Shown in pieces: positions 33,986 through 46,057 of a DNA stretch of 64,000 nucleotides. Under the pieces are notes generated by a model. It was not told where the DNA came from and did not search any database. It worked only from the letters and a program-made list of their open reading frames with translations. Each line of letters begins with the position of its first letter. Position 1 is the first letter of the stretch. A program made the position numbers and the translations under genes. This DNA comes from Mytilinidion resinicola (taxonomy: Eukaryota; Ascomycota; Dothideomycetes; Mytilinidiales; Mytilinidiaceae): contig NW_022985452.1 in NCBI RefSeq assembly GCF_010093595.1, forward strand, positions 124,001 through 188,000. Direction: 5' to 3'.

Positions 33986-35601
33986 ATGGAGAGTCAAGAT
34001 AACATATCGAGCGCAAAATCATGGCTGCCCGGCTTCCTCAGGAAATCCAACAAACCCTCAGATGAGCCGGACGAGCAGTCAGCTTTGCTACCTAAGCCCG
34101 ACGATGAGGCTGAAGATGGCGAGACTTATGAGCTGGAGGACGAGGACAAGACTAAAGCTCAATTGATCTTGGCTGAGTTTTGGATACTCCTAAAGGGATC
34201 TGTCCCCGTGATCCTGGCCTATACTCTCCAGAATTCGCTCCAAACCATCTCAGTATTGATTGTTGGAAGACTGTCTCCGGAAGCACTAGCGACAGCAGCG
34301 TTTTCCTACATGTTTGCGATGGCGACCGCCTGGTTGATCGCCCTAGGAGGAACGACTGCGATAGATACCTTGGCCTCCGCGAGCTTCACCGGGAGCAAAA
34401 ATCCCCACGATCTTGGCATCATTCTACAGCGGTCTTTCATCATTCTGACACTTTTCTATGTGCCAATTGCCATTCTTTGGATATGCTCAGAGCCAGTTTT
34501 TAAAGCACTAGGCCAGGAGGACTACATAGCTCGAGATTCGGCCAAGTTCTTGAGCGTTCTGGTGCCAGGCGGCATTGGGTACATCTACTTTGAAGCCACA
34601 AAGAAATACCTTCAAGCTCAAGGTACGTAACCCGATCTAACCTTTTTCACTACACTAAACTATGACATGCAGAAATTATGAGGCCAGGAACATATGTGCT
34701 ACTCATTACATCGCCTCTAAGCGCCGGCTTAAACTACCTCTTTGTCTACACCTTTAAGATGGGCCTTCTCGGCGCACCCCTTGCAACCGGAATTTCTTAC
34801 TGGGTATCGTTCCTCCTGCTCCTCGCCTACGCACGCTTCGTTGACGGCTGGAAATGCTGGGGCGGCTGGAGCCGCAAGTGCGTCCAGAACATGGGCACGT
34901 TTTCGCGTCTCGCTATCCTAGGCGTAATTCACGTGGGTACAGAGTGGTGGGCATTCGAGATCGTTGCGCTCGCTGCCGGCAAACTCGGGACCATTCCTCT
35001 GGCTGCTCAGAGTGTCATCATGACGACGGACCAGGTCATGAACACGATTCCGTTCGGCGTTGGTGTTGCAACCAGTGCTCGCGTGGGGAATTTGCTCGGA
35101 GCTCGCAACGCGAAGGGGGCGGCCCGGTCAGCTAACACCGCGGCATGGCTTAGCATGATTCTCGGTGCGGTTGTTCTGGCGGTCTTGATGGGTGTCAAGG
35201 ACTTCTATGCCAGAATCTTCAACGACGATATCCGTGTGATCCGCCTCACGGCTGAAGTCATGCCTTATGTGGCGCTGTTCCAGATCGCAGACGGCCTGAA
35301 TGGGAGCTGTGGTGGATCGTTACGAGGCATGGGCAGACAGCATATTGGCGCCGCTGTCAACATCGTCAGCTACTACTGCGGTGCGCTGCCTTTAGGTATC
35401 TATCTCGCGTTTCACGGGTGGGGGTTAGCCGGTCTATGGGTCGGGCAGTGCATCGCGCTGTACATTGTGGGCTTCATGGAATGGGCAATCGTTGCTTGGA
35501 GCAACTGGGAATATCAAGTGAAGAACGCTTTTGCCAGGATGGACGGCGATGAGCGGGCTGAAATTGGAGCAGCGGAGCCCATAGAGCCAAACGGCGTGTA
35601 A
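33986..35601 (+). CDS. MATE-family multidrug/toxin exporter
   Basis: Two exons (33986-34622 and 34673-35601) separated by a 50-nt intron with a GTACGT donor give 521 residues. The first 60 residues are hydrophilic and acidic (ELEDEDKTKAQLILAEFW). Then come about 12 membrane helices in two halves: the first has VPVILAYTLQNSLQTISVL, with LSPEALATAAFSYMF and TAIDTLASASFTGSKN; the second has VHVGTEWWAFEIVALAAG and TIPFGVGVATSARVGNLLGA. These blocks are characteristic of eukaryotic MATE transporters, which export cationic or organic compounds in exchange for protons. The ATG at 33986 follows an open frame from a TTG at 33971; the ATG is preferred. Located in the plasma or vacuolar membrane. Substrate unknown. 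Confidence 0.93.
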
Positions 35602-36604
35602 TGAGTGCTCAGGGCTATGAATCTCATGACTGACGATGTCGACGAGATAGAACTATAAAAGCGGCTTAACATTCAATGCATTATGCCTTAGCTACACATA
35701 ATCTGACTTGAATTGCTCATAGAACATATCAGCATAAGACACAGGCCTTTGGGCCCTCACCGATCTACTTAGAAGTCTGACCCGCGTGGCACGTCTAGAC
35801 CCTGGATCTGCACCTCCGCACCAAACGAGCATTGGATGACAACACGATCCTAATGCTTGTTTCAGGTGCAGCCTCGGAACGCGTCTTATCACCGTGCCCA
35901 GATAGGTGGGGGATGGGAACAGTGACACTCGATCAAGAAAGCCCTGTCGACGGCAGACCTCGCTCTCCCTGCTTCTTTCCCATCAACTGCGTCACTCCAG
36001 ACCTGCACGATGCCACCTCGGTTCATGGATTGGTGAACTAAGACAACGGTGTATCAGCAACGGCGTGAACAGCAGTGAAACGTAAGAGCTATAATGATGC
36101 TCGTTCGTCGGTAAATGCCTCGGCGCTGTCTTATAATAGTTCTTACTGCAGTGACAGCGGCATAGCAGGCTCGCAGATGGCGATATCGTGATAAGAATTG
36201 GCATTCTGGTGGTGAGCAACGTCGTTGCGTAAGGCCAGGCAGGGCTGCAATTGGGTGCTGTCGCTAAGGGGAATGCCCCCAGTCCGTCGGCGGGAAAAGA
36301 GCCCACTTCAACTCCGCATGCACTAGTTGCAAACCACATGCTCCAGTAGAATGTTGCCGCCATACCGAGTGACATGCGACCAATAGTAGCGGCGAGAGTC
36401 ATCGTGCATCTGCGAGCTCGAGCCGGGGTAGCTCTGCTGCGATTTACCTAACAGCAACAGGTCACCTCGTAAAATCTCTCTTACGTTTGTATTAAACATG
36501 CTTCTGTGTCTCTATCACCCGTCTCTTAGGTTCTTCTTCTTCTCCTCACTTCTCTCTCCTTCTCTTCCTCACATTGACTCGGAATCCGATCCAATACTGC
36601 AGAA
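35602..36604. other. Intergenic region and promoter of the ureohydrolase gene
   Basis: No convincing gene. A minus-strand frame (35992-36402) lacks recognisable features. The last 80 bases are strongly pyrimidine-rich. Confidence 0.45.
36529..36576 (+). promoter_or_regulatory. CT-rich core-promoter tract
   Basis: A nearly pure C/T stretch (CTTCTTCTTCTCCTC, then CTTCTCTCTCC) ends about 30 bp before the ATG. Such pyrimidine tracts commonly mark transcription start regions in filamentous fungi. Confidence 0.45.
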
Positions 36605-38311
36605 ATGAAGCTCCTAGCCCTCACCGCACTCGCGGCCGTCGTAGCTGCTCACGGCGACCACGAGCATGACCAGACGCCAATTGAAGGCCCACTGAACGGT
36701 CTGTGGTATAACAGTCTGCCTGGCGATGGTGGAACTCAGGTGCGTTCTTTATGATGCAGAAATATGCCCAAAAGTGCCTCAGTTGACACCCAACCAGGCC
36801 GACTCCGTCTTCTCCGGAATCTCAACCTTTGGCCGCCTCCAATACCACCCATGCCTCGCCAGCGACAAGTATCAATACGACATTGCGTTTATCGGTAGGA
36901 TCCATCTTCTGAGATAATCACAATCTGCAAGCTTCAATCTAACCATGCAACAGGCGCCCCCTTCGACACAGGCACTTCCTACCGCCCGGGCGCTCGCTTT
37001 GGTCCCAGTGGCATCAGACAAGGTTCTCGCCGTCTAAATCTGTAGTATGTTTTCCTTCGCGCACGACTGACTATTTATGGGTGGTGCAAGGCTCACGCAA
37101 ACTTGGATTCAGTGGTGGATATAATGTCCCCCTGGACGCGAACCCGTTCAATAGCTGGGCGAAGGTTATTGATTGTGGTGATATTCCTGTGACGTCGTAA
37201 GTACTTCTCTTAACCTCCTTAAACCATACATCTCTTCATCCTGGTGTCCAATCCCGTAGTTTGAAAGCTTGAACGCTCATGATTTCATTACCGAAAAATG
37301 AAAATCCATCAAACAGCAACTCCTTCAATATATCCGACTTCAAAACTAACAAAACCCCAGCTACGACAACGCCTTCGCCCTCCAACAAATCGAAGAAGGC
37401 CACAACGCCATCCTCTCCCGCGCCCCCTTCACCAACGCCGCAGCCCCCGGCCCCTCAAAGAAAGGCAAAACCCTCCCCCGCGTCATCACCCTCGGCGGCG
37501 ACCACACCATCACGCTGCCCCTGCTGCGGAGCATTAACCGTGAATACGGTCCCGTGAGCGTGATCCACTTCGACAGCCATCTGTACGCCTACCCCCTCTT
37601 CCAGCCCTTCCCCCTCCCCTTCCCCCACCCCTTTCCTTCCCCGCCCCGAAAAACCTCTAACCCCCACCCCAGCGATACCTGGAAACCCAAAGTCTTCGGC
37701 GGCGCGCCCTCGCACCAAGCCTCCATCAACCATGGCACCTACTTCTTCCACGCCTCGCAAGAAGGCCTGCTGGCCAACGACTCCAACATCCACGCCGGCA
37801 TCCGCACGACGCTGTCGGGCCCCTCCGACTACGAGAACGACGGCTACTGCGGCTTCGAGATCGTGGAAGCGCGCGCGATCGACACCATCGGCACCGAGGG
37901 CATCATCAAGAAGATCCGCGAGCGCGTCGGCACCACGAAGCCCGTGTACCTGAGCATCGATATCGATACGTTGGATCCGGCGTGTAAGTTCCACGTTTTG
38001 CTTTATCCCTGGCTGTTTAGGTGGAGAGAAGGTGGAGCTAATTGGGACGGACAGTCGCGCCCGCAACGGGTACACCCGAGACTGGAGGGTGGTCGACGCG
38101 CGAACTCCGCACTATTGTTCGCGGGCTCGAAGGCGTCAATCTCATCGCGGCTGATATCGTCGAGGTGGCGCCGGCCTATGATACTAATGCTGAGCTGACG
38201 ACTATGGCGGCTGCGGATGTGCTGTACGAGGTTATGACGCTGATGGTGAAGCGGGGGCCGTTGAGCGTCAAGGACTATGAGAAGAAGGAGACAGTGGAGC
38301 TGAAGGCTTAG
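36605..38311 (+). CDS. Secreted ureohydrolase (agmatinase/arginase family)
   Basis: Seven exons (36605-36739, 36798-36894, 36954-37044, 37113-37196, 37361-37582, 37673-37983, 38055-38311) give 398 residues in phase. A signal peptide ([17 protein letters not shown]) opens the protein. Family blocks follow: [20 protein letters not shown], then [17 protein letters not shown]. The manganese ligands are all visible: His184 in GGDHT, Asp207, His209 and Asp211 in FDSHLD (split by an intron), and Asp306 and Asp308 in SIDIDTLDP. The C-terminal [16 protein letters not shown] is also family-typical. It hydrolyses agmatine or a related guanidino compound to urea and an amine. The signal peptide suggests it acts outside the cell or in the secretory route, unlike cytosolic arginase. 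The substrate cannot be decided from sequence. Confidence 0.92.
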
Positions 38312-39267
38312 GCGTGACAAGGATTGCGAAGTTGATGGGGGGGTCGGCGGGCGGTGTCGAGTTGGATGGAGTTGGGTGAAATCCGGGGATTGGCATCGGA
38401 GATGGCGCTGATGGTGATTTGAAACATGATAGTATGAAACGTGTTATGAAGGAGGACAGAGAATGATGAAACCTTCGGATTTAATGGCATAGCCTTGACC
38501 GAGCTATAAAACCTGAACACGTCGATTACCTAAAGACTAGTCGTCTAGTAGAGCACGCAGCAATACCAACATGCAAAAGTGCTATCACATTGTCTTGCTC
38601 CATAAGAGTCGTTAAGTACTTCATACATCTCTAAACTACATTTCGGTAACAGAAAGCTGCCCTTCCAGCATCTCCCATCTCGGATCGAATCATACAGGCG
38701 GGTCTAGCAACGCCATAGCTTTTGTGCCATCCCGTTACTTTGAACGAAAAGACAAAACAAATGTTGGGGTATCTATAGATGCAAATAGGAGAGAAAATAA
38801 AGCGAACGGGAACACTTGGGTTTACCATAGCTAACCATAGCTCCTTGATAATTCCTAGCCCACATGTTTTGGTGAAAACATAGAACAGTCCGTCTCAGAA
38901 AGTAGAAAGGCCCCGATACATGGATACGATGTTACACATTTTGGTAAGATAGGAGAAGTAGGTTCGTTCGTTCAAGGCGTGTGGAAAGTATGACTGAGAA
39001 AGTACGTTCCGTCGTTGAAAGTGAGTCGTAACGCTGGCAGTTGTGGAGTAATTTTGCTAGCTTTGAGAGTTGACTCGTAAAGTACGTCGTCGATGATGCC
39101 TCATCTCATGTCGTCGGCAGGACGAAGAAGAAGCTCGTCCGCCTGAAAGCTGATATACTGAACTTTAAAGGGCTGCTAGGAAAGATGATAATCAGAATTT
39201 CATATCTTAATCTTGTTAACCACACACCCGAAAGCGCTGTAATCATCGCCACCTACCCATCGTGAAG
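38312..39267. other. Convergent intergenic region
   Basis: It holds two 3' flanks. AT-richer than neighbouring coding DNA. No gene or RNA seen. Confidence 0.5.
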
Positions 39268-40780
39268 CTAGATGCAACGAGCGACATGAGCTTCGGCCAC
39301 TTCGACTGCTCGAGCTCTGAAATATTCGTAAGCTAGTGTTTCAGTAGAGAGGAGACAGAATGGCCTACTCTTAATGCGCCGCTTCATATCTACGCGGGCG
39401 CGTTTACGATGTTCCTCCTGATGTTGATGACACATGTTGGCAGAGTCAAGGACCTTCTCGATTTCCTCACTCGATAGTCTGGTCGGGATGTTGTTGCGAA
39501 CTTGGCTGAAGTGGAAATAGGGCTTGAGGTCCAAGAGCTTCATGGCTCGGCCAAAGCGTCGACGCTGGCTCTCGGTGATTTTGAGGGAGCGCGGATCGAT
39601 GATGGTGCTTATGCCGTTGTAGCCCTCAATGACTTCCCCAGAATCAGCGCAAAGATCTTCTGCCTCGTCCACTTCGGTGACTATCTTGTCTGGAAGGGTC
39701 ATGTAGCATAGTGTAACTTTGGGGGATTCGTCAATGGAGACATGACCATCAAGCTGGAGGAGGTGGGTATCAGGGTGTTTGATCCGCTGGTGGAATGTGG
39801 TGGCGGACAATCCAAAGTCAGACTTGAGGACCTAGATACGAAGCATGAGTACGCTGCAATGGTTTCTTGAGTACTCCCGTCTACGTCTGAAGACTGACCT
39901 GCTGAACTTTTTCAAAGGGGCCCGAAGAGCAGTTCTTGTTGGTGCGTTTCTGCCATAGGCGACACCTCTCGAAATGAACCTCATATCTCGTTCCACTCTC
40001 TATCATCATATCAACGACCATGTCCCCGACTGCCTCATCATCCGAGAAGTCATCATACTCGGAATCTAAGGAATCTCCTCCCTCCTTGCATTTGCAGGTC
40101 TTGCCTCCATCACATTCAGATCTATGGCGAGCGAGACCAAGCTCAGATCTACAGATATCGTACAGCTCTTCTGTCTCCTCGTCGCTGAAATGATCTTCCA
40201 GGGTGCAGCAGTCTTGGAAGCAGAGATAGTCTTCTTTCCAACATTTAGCCTTCGACTTGCGAGAGGCTTTCTGTAACTCGTTCTCAATCATGGCGATTAG
40301 CTCCATAGGAAGCTTGGTGATGTAGGCCTTCTGACCAGTCCCGAAGCGGTGGCACAGGCGGAGGGCGTCCATGGCGGGCTTTGCCTCCATGTAGGCTTCT
40401 AGGTGCGGACCAAGTCGTGCAATATCGACGGGGACTGCCCAAGCCACACCCCCTGCAGTATGAGCCTGCGGCGATGGATATGTACATGCTCGACACATGA
40501 TGATCTCGGGGGGTGTATTCGAGAAACAAACGAGTTCTGATATCTGCTTGTTTCCTAGAGCAGATCCTGAATCAGCAATCTTCAGCGACATTAAAAAGGA
40601 TTTCTTACCGACACCAACGCAGATGAGGTATCGACAAGTGACAACAGAAGATTGGCGTACTGGTCGACGAGCCTCGCGTGTGAGTGATGGAAGAGGAGAT
40701 GGTTTGATGGTTGACGTTGAAGAAAGATGAGATGAAGCAAGTGGGGCAGGTGACAGGGATTCGCGTAAAGACGCGGTCAT
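39268..40780 (-). CDS. Orphan protein with Cys clusters and acidic centre
   Basis: Three exons (40609-40780, 39899-40554, 39268-39831) give 463 residues. I do not recognise a named domain. The first intron is 54 nt with GTAAGA donor and is a multiple of three, so its retention would add 18 residues without a stop. Visible features: MCRACTYPSPQAHT near residue 85, a hydrophobic helix AYITKLPMELIAMIENELQ resembling the start of F-box-like fungal proteins, a cysteine group CWKEDYLCFQDCCTLEDHF, then CDGGKTCKCKEGG, and an acidic run DSEYDDFSDDEA. The C-terminal 180 residues are charged and helical (SQRRRFGRAMKLLDLKPYF). There is no signal peptide. Such proteins are common as lineage-specific families in Dothideomycetes; function unknown. 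Confidence 0.72.
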
Positions 40781-41257
40781 ACGAAGTCACATGACGAACA
40801 CAAACTCTTCTTCTATACCTTTTCATATTCATGAATATGTCGTTGTTGGAATGCGTGTATCTCACTTGCAGAAGACCATATGACAATCTGTATCCTTTGT
40901 TCTGTCTTTGGTTTGCTGGAGCGCTCTAGGTGCATCATCCCATAAAGAACCGCCTCGAACATAGTGATTGAATCGGAAGACAGCTTTAAAGCCGGCCCAA
41001 CGTCGAGACATCCTACGTTGCTATTGCTTCGTGTTATCTTTGCTTGCTAGATTACATATCCGGCGTTGTGCATTTGGACCACAAATAGCACCCTTACAAA
41101 TCACCAATCATTCACAAAGCCACCACGCTGACGCCAGCAAGATAGATAGGTATCAAAAGGGGATTCGTTCCTCATATCATAAAACATTACCGCATTCCCC
41201 CTCCGCTCTGCCAGAAATCGTACAGAACCTCATCATGACCCCATATGCTTATACTCA
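40781..41257. other. Intergenic region
   Basis: Promoter of the orphan gene (minus, start 40780) and 3' flank of the membrane protein gene (minus, end 41258). No feature seen. Confidence 0.45.
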
Positions 41258-44200
41258 TCACAACATACTCCTCCGCTTCGCCAACTTCGCATACATGGCC
41301 GCCGCCGGAGTCGTGGGTTCCAACTCCAGCTCCGGCCCCAGCACACTCGCCGGCCTCATTCCACCCTTCTTCTTCCCAAACCCTCCTAATAATGGACTCA
41401 TCCCTTTCCCAAGCTTCTTCCCAAGCCCAAAACTGAACCCCGTGCTTCCGGCCTCCCTCCGCATATCCTGCGGATCAATTGATTTTTCGCCTGGCTCCAT
41501 GTACAAATGATCACCCTCGGTGTTCACGAACCAGTTGACCTGGTACTGCTTTCCTTCCGGCCCACCACCGCACGAACCCGCGAGATCTTTGCTGGGCGGG
41601 GAGTTGACGGCTAGCGCGAAGAGGTTAGGCGGCTCGGAAAAGTCGGTTACGAGGCCCTTGTGAAAGAGGAAATAGATGAGGACGAAAACGTTGATGAGGA
41701 AGACAGCGATCAGGACGAGGAGGAAGCCACGGGAGCTGGAGGAGTTGGCGCCGGATGCGTATTCTTGGGCGCGGATGGAGGCGTTGAAGTATTGGGTTTG
41801 AGGGGTGCCGAGGATGTTGCCGGGGCTGGTATAGTTCTGTGGGTTAAAATTAGTATTATTTCAGAAGAGCTATGATTTGGGATAGATGGAGGAGGTAAGG
41901 AAAAGAGGTTCATACCCAAAACTCAACAAACGGCGTATCCTGCGAGCTCATCAACAGCGTACAGCCTCCCATGACAGCCAGTGCCTCTGCCGGACTCGGA
42001 AGCGCTTTGTTTAGCACCGGCTCTGCGAGCATGAGCTGTGTTAGTAGTCTTGCGTTGCTAGCATTGCCGTCCGAGATGCCCGCGTTCAACGATACACTGT
42101 TTGCCCATTCTCCGGCAATATTTACCCAATCGGTTTGCTTATCGCCATAAGTGGCATTTGGGAGGCTGCGGATGTAGGCAAGCTTGTCATCCTTCTCTTC
42201 GCAAAGCGCTTCCATAGTCCCTCCACTTCCAGTGGCATTATACCGGGTTGAACAGCTAGGAGTCATCGTAGCTCTCATCTGGCAAAGAACAAAATCCCCG
42301 CTGACACCAGCCCCTAGTAAGTATACGGTATCTCGACCATACGGGTAGAATGTATGGTTCATGATTGTGTTGTATTCCAGCGGGTATTTTGCGAAAACCG
42401 GCGGGTGGCCATTCAACGCCGAAGAGTTCCATCCGAATAAATCATCGACGACAGTACGATTGTTCGTTTGCTTGTCCGTATCGTTGACAATGGTGGCCCA
42501 GGAGCCATTGACTGGCTTTATAGCATTTGGCCATGTCTCGTATACGATCGGGTTTAGGTCAGTTCGATTCATATTCACGCAGAGAACGTTAAGGACCGGG
42601 CTGGGTATTGATGCGCGGATCGAGTATATCCCCTGTCCATCAAGCTCATCTGGCTGGATGATGCCATTCCTTTCATCCCTGGCTGCTTGAAAGATGCTAG
42701 CGTGTGGCATGGCAAGGGAAACATTGTTGACGATGCGACCTCCAAACTTTTTGGATGAGTCTTCCACGGATACTTTCTCGACCCAGGAGGCCGTAATCGA
42801 AGTATTGTCAAACAGCAAGCCGAATCCGTTAGGCCTCTCTGCAAGGTCACTTGAACCGTTCCCAGCTCTCGATATTGCAGTCCAATAAGACATGAAGCGT
42901 TGATAGTTGTGATATCCTTGGCTGGCGTGCTCGATTTGCAGACATGTCGAACCAGCATACAAGGGGTCCATGCCCTGTGATATGGGAGTGTCGCATAGCG
43001 ATGCGACGTAGGTGGGATTTCCGAAAGAGGCTTTGACCTGACCTGCGAGAATAGTATTGTGCCAGTCCCCAAAGTGCAGCTGTGGTTGAACTGTCCACAA
43101 ATCAGTCCCGAATTTCAATTGAAGAGTACAATAACCTACCAAGCGCACTAGCTGCAGGCGTATAAAGCGTCGCTAACACCGCCGCCAACAAGCTCAGCAG
43201 TCCTAGGAACGACAAGCCAGCATATCTGACACCATGCCAATGCGTAATGAGTGTTCCCGGCTGGACAACCCACCGCCACATGCTCATCTCTGCCAGCGTA
43301 ATTCCCCTGCCCTGCTCTTTCATAAATGCTCGCCGACTAAGGACTTGACCCAGGAATGCGACGAAGGACGTTACGAAGCTCAACTCGATGAGCTTTGCCA
43401 TGACGGCAGTTAATATTATAGCACTATAGGGATTCAGCTTGCTGTGAGTTGTGATGGTGCGACCGTAACGGGGGCCTTTCAGAGCAATACCGAGAAAGAC
43501 ACCCGACCAAATAGTAGAGAAAAGGCAGAGGATGAGAATGGTGACAGAAAGCCAAGTAAAGCGAGATGTGTAGAAGTCTCGATTCGTTGGACAGCTGTGT
43601 TGTGGGTGGAAGTCGTTGGCTATGATGTAGTCAGCATCCATCCATACACTCATCCATACATCTCAGTTTTGCTCCCTATCTCCAATGTCTCAGAATATTT
43701 GACATGGATCTCGAAAGGGCCCCATCTCACGATCCCCAAACCGAGCTAAGGAAATATAGGAATAAGGTGCTTACTCTCGTAAGCCGAGCGAATTGACGGC
43801 GCAATGCTTCTCCTCAACCTCTCCGTGTCATGACTATGCACATACGGTGTACTATCATACTCTGACCTGACAGTAGCCTCGCTCTTTCTACCTCCTCTCA
43901 TTGCGCTTCGACGGTATTCCTGGTAGTCCCCACTGTCATCCTGAGGACTTTCGCGCTCCCGCCGTAAGTCCGGTGTGCTGCCCACACTATCATATTTCGG
44001 AAAGCCACCGGTGAGGGGATCGCTGCTCATGGGCGGAGAGGTAAGGTTCGGAGAGAGGCCAGCATTGCCAACACTAGGCCTTCGTATACTACCGACGGGC
44101 ACGCGAGGTATGGCCTGGATGGAGACCCGGCGCGCAGACAAGGCTGGAGAGCGCACCGTTTCCGTATTCGACGCCGACGACGACAAGGGGGTCTCGATTC

Positions 44201-44441
44201 CTAGCCCCGCGCCTCCACGCTCCCTTCCGCTATCCTCGTCCTCATCCTCTTCGTGGAGGATGGGGCTACCATCGAAGCCACCGGTGTTGCTTCGCAGGCG
44301 CGTGTAACCGGGGCGTTGTCTGGGGTTTGCGATGGGGGAGACAGGTGAGGAACCGCCGACTTGGTTGAGGGCGTGGGAGAGATCAGAGAGATCAGAGGCG
44401 TCGCTGGTGAAGAGGGGACGGCGGGGGTCCGATTCAGACAT
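41258..44441 (-). CDS. Large four-pass membrane protein with extracellular domain (fungal-specific)
   Basis: Four exons (43775-44441, 43140-43619, 41916-43090, 41258-41836) assemble in phase to 966 residues. Residues 1-222 are a Ser/Pro-rich cytoplasmic tail. Three hydrophobic helices follow (FTWLSVTILILCLFSTIWSG, then a second at about 290-315 and YAGLSFLGLLSLLAAVLATLY). About 430 residues then form a Cys-containing, heavily N-glycosylation-prone domain (NGSS, NTSIT, NVSL, NNRT, NATYG, NYTS). A fourth helix (FLLVLIAVFLINVFVLIYFL) precedes a basic cytoplasmic tail. The architecture matches a family abundant in Dothideomycetes and Eurotiomycetes, annotated hypothetical or, wrongly, Mcm2-3-5 protein. 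A plasma-membrane sensor or wall-linked role is only a guess. The fourth intron-exon junction (EFW to NYTSPGN) is clean. Confidence 0.85.
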
Positions 44442-46057
44442 CTACTGCCTGCTGTCCTGAGATTCGCGATCCACGCGGCGTCTTCCCAAAGCTCCACAGC
44501 CAATTGCAGTTGAGGTTTGGTGGGGATGATATCGTTGCCTGAGGCCTCGTCTGCAGAAAGTTAGCTGGGGACCCTGATGCTCGTACCATGGTGTGCGAAG
44601 CTTGATTGAAAGCTTATTGACGTACCAATAGCGGAAGACCAACAGAGAATGCGATTTGCCAAAGAGAGTTTCAGATCGAAGCCACCGCCTTCTATCCTCC
44701 GGCTCTGAGTTGGAAGGCCAGTGAGGCTGAAAACGAGGTTGGTGCACTGGGCCGAATCACGGAGTCCTGGAAGCAGGACAGGGTTGTAGTAGGCACAAAA
44801 GCGGAGAGGAGAGCTAGGATGGTAGAATGGTATTTTCAAAGTAAGATAGAGAGCTTCAATATGTACGCAGTATCCACATGGTCTGTAGAGGAAAGTAAGA
44901 AGGTGAATAGGTAAGAAAAGACGCATAGCTAAACGCCAGCCGCTCGCACTAATAGTGATCCTTTGCGACTCCACACGGCATCTAGTGACAGCCAGCCAGC
45001 CCGAGCGGTGTCCTGAGGCAAAGCTAGAACCCTCATGGTTGGGGGCTGAAAACGCCTCGCCGCTGCCAAGCTGCCGCAGCTGGCGTGCATCCTAGCATCT
45101 AGCCCACCTCCAAGGAGCTCTCGCCGTCGGTTGCGCGTGTGACAGCAACATGGAGATGGACGTTGGATGTGTCGTGCGGCGTAACCATTCTAAGGGGCTA
45201 TAGAGGACAAGAAGTTGGCCTTGTGACGAGCCACGCTTTGTGCGTTGTTACGAGACAGCATATCCTGCCTTCAAGCCTGTGTTCACGCCAAACTGGAGAG
45301 TCAGCTCGTGAGATTACCACCTACGTATCTTCCTGTTAACCTGCGTGAACGTAATAGGTGGAGATATAATATCAGGCGCAATTTCTCTCCGGTCTTACTC
45401 GTTTTGTGAATGATACCCTTTATAAATCTCACATCTCACATCTCACTATTCTACCAATGAAATGCAGATCGAGTAGATCGGCTTCATAAGCTGATGCCCT
45501 TTTTACTTCTCACTCCCACGCGGCGTGCAGTCGAGAAGTTCGAGGCACCGCTATCGATTTAGCCCAGCCTGCCGCTGCTTTGCGGCACCGACGGTCTGCA
45601 CCCTTCGCCACTGATATGCATGAAGCATGGTGTCTGGTAGAATATATGGATTCTATGCCGTGCCTAGCATCGTTTCTATTTCCGGTATGTCCTGAGAGAC
45701 CGCATAGCCACACGTCTTCAAAGTTGTATTCGCTTTACGGCTACCTACAGTAGACGCTGTGCCTCACGACTTATTTCAGGAAGCATCCATCGGTGTTTGA
45801 CTGGTGGTTCAATAGAGTATTAGGCCTATCGCCACTATTACAAGTATACGTGAACTCTACGGGTATAAAAATTTCTGCTAAAGACAAAAGAAAAGGAGAT
45901 GCGGGGTGAAAGTACGTCGACAGTCCTGCCGCCACGCAGCTTTATCCAAAAGCCCGCTCTGATCCAAATGAATCCATGTGCTGATACCGCTGCAGATACC
46001 AGATGCGTCTTGAAAGTTGATCCAAGAAGTAGGGGTTTCCCAAAATGCAACCTTACC
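44442..46057. other. 1.6-kb intergenic region
   Basis: Upstream region of the membrane protein gene and 3' flank of the GAS2 gene (both minus). Short frames on both strands, such as 45139-45339 and 44561-44974, show no features of real genes. Confidence 0.45.

Noticed and set aside
35992..36402. 136-codon minus-strand frame upstream of the ureohydrolase gene
   Set aside because: No family motif, irregular composition and no supporting splice partner; it starts inside the promoter region.
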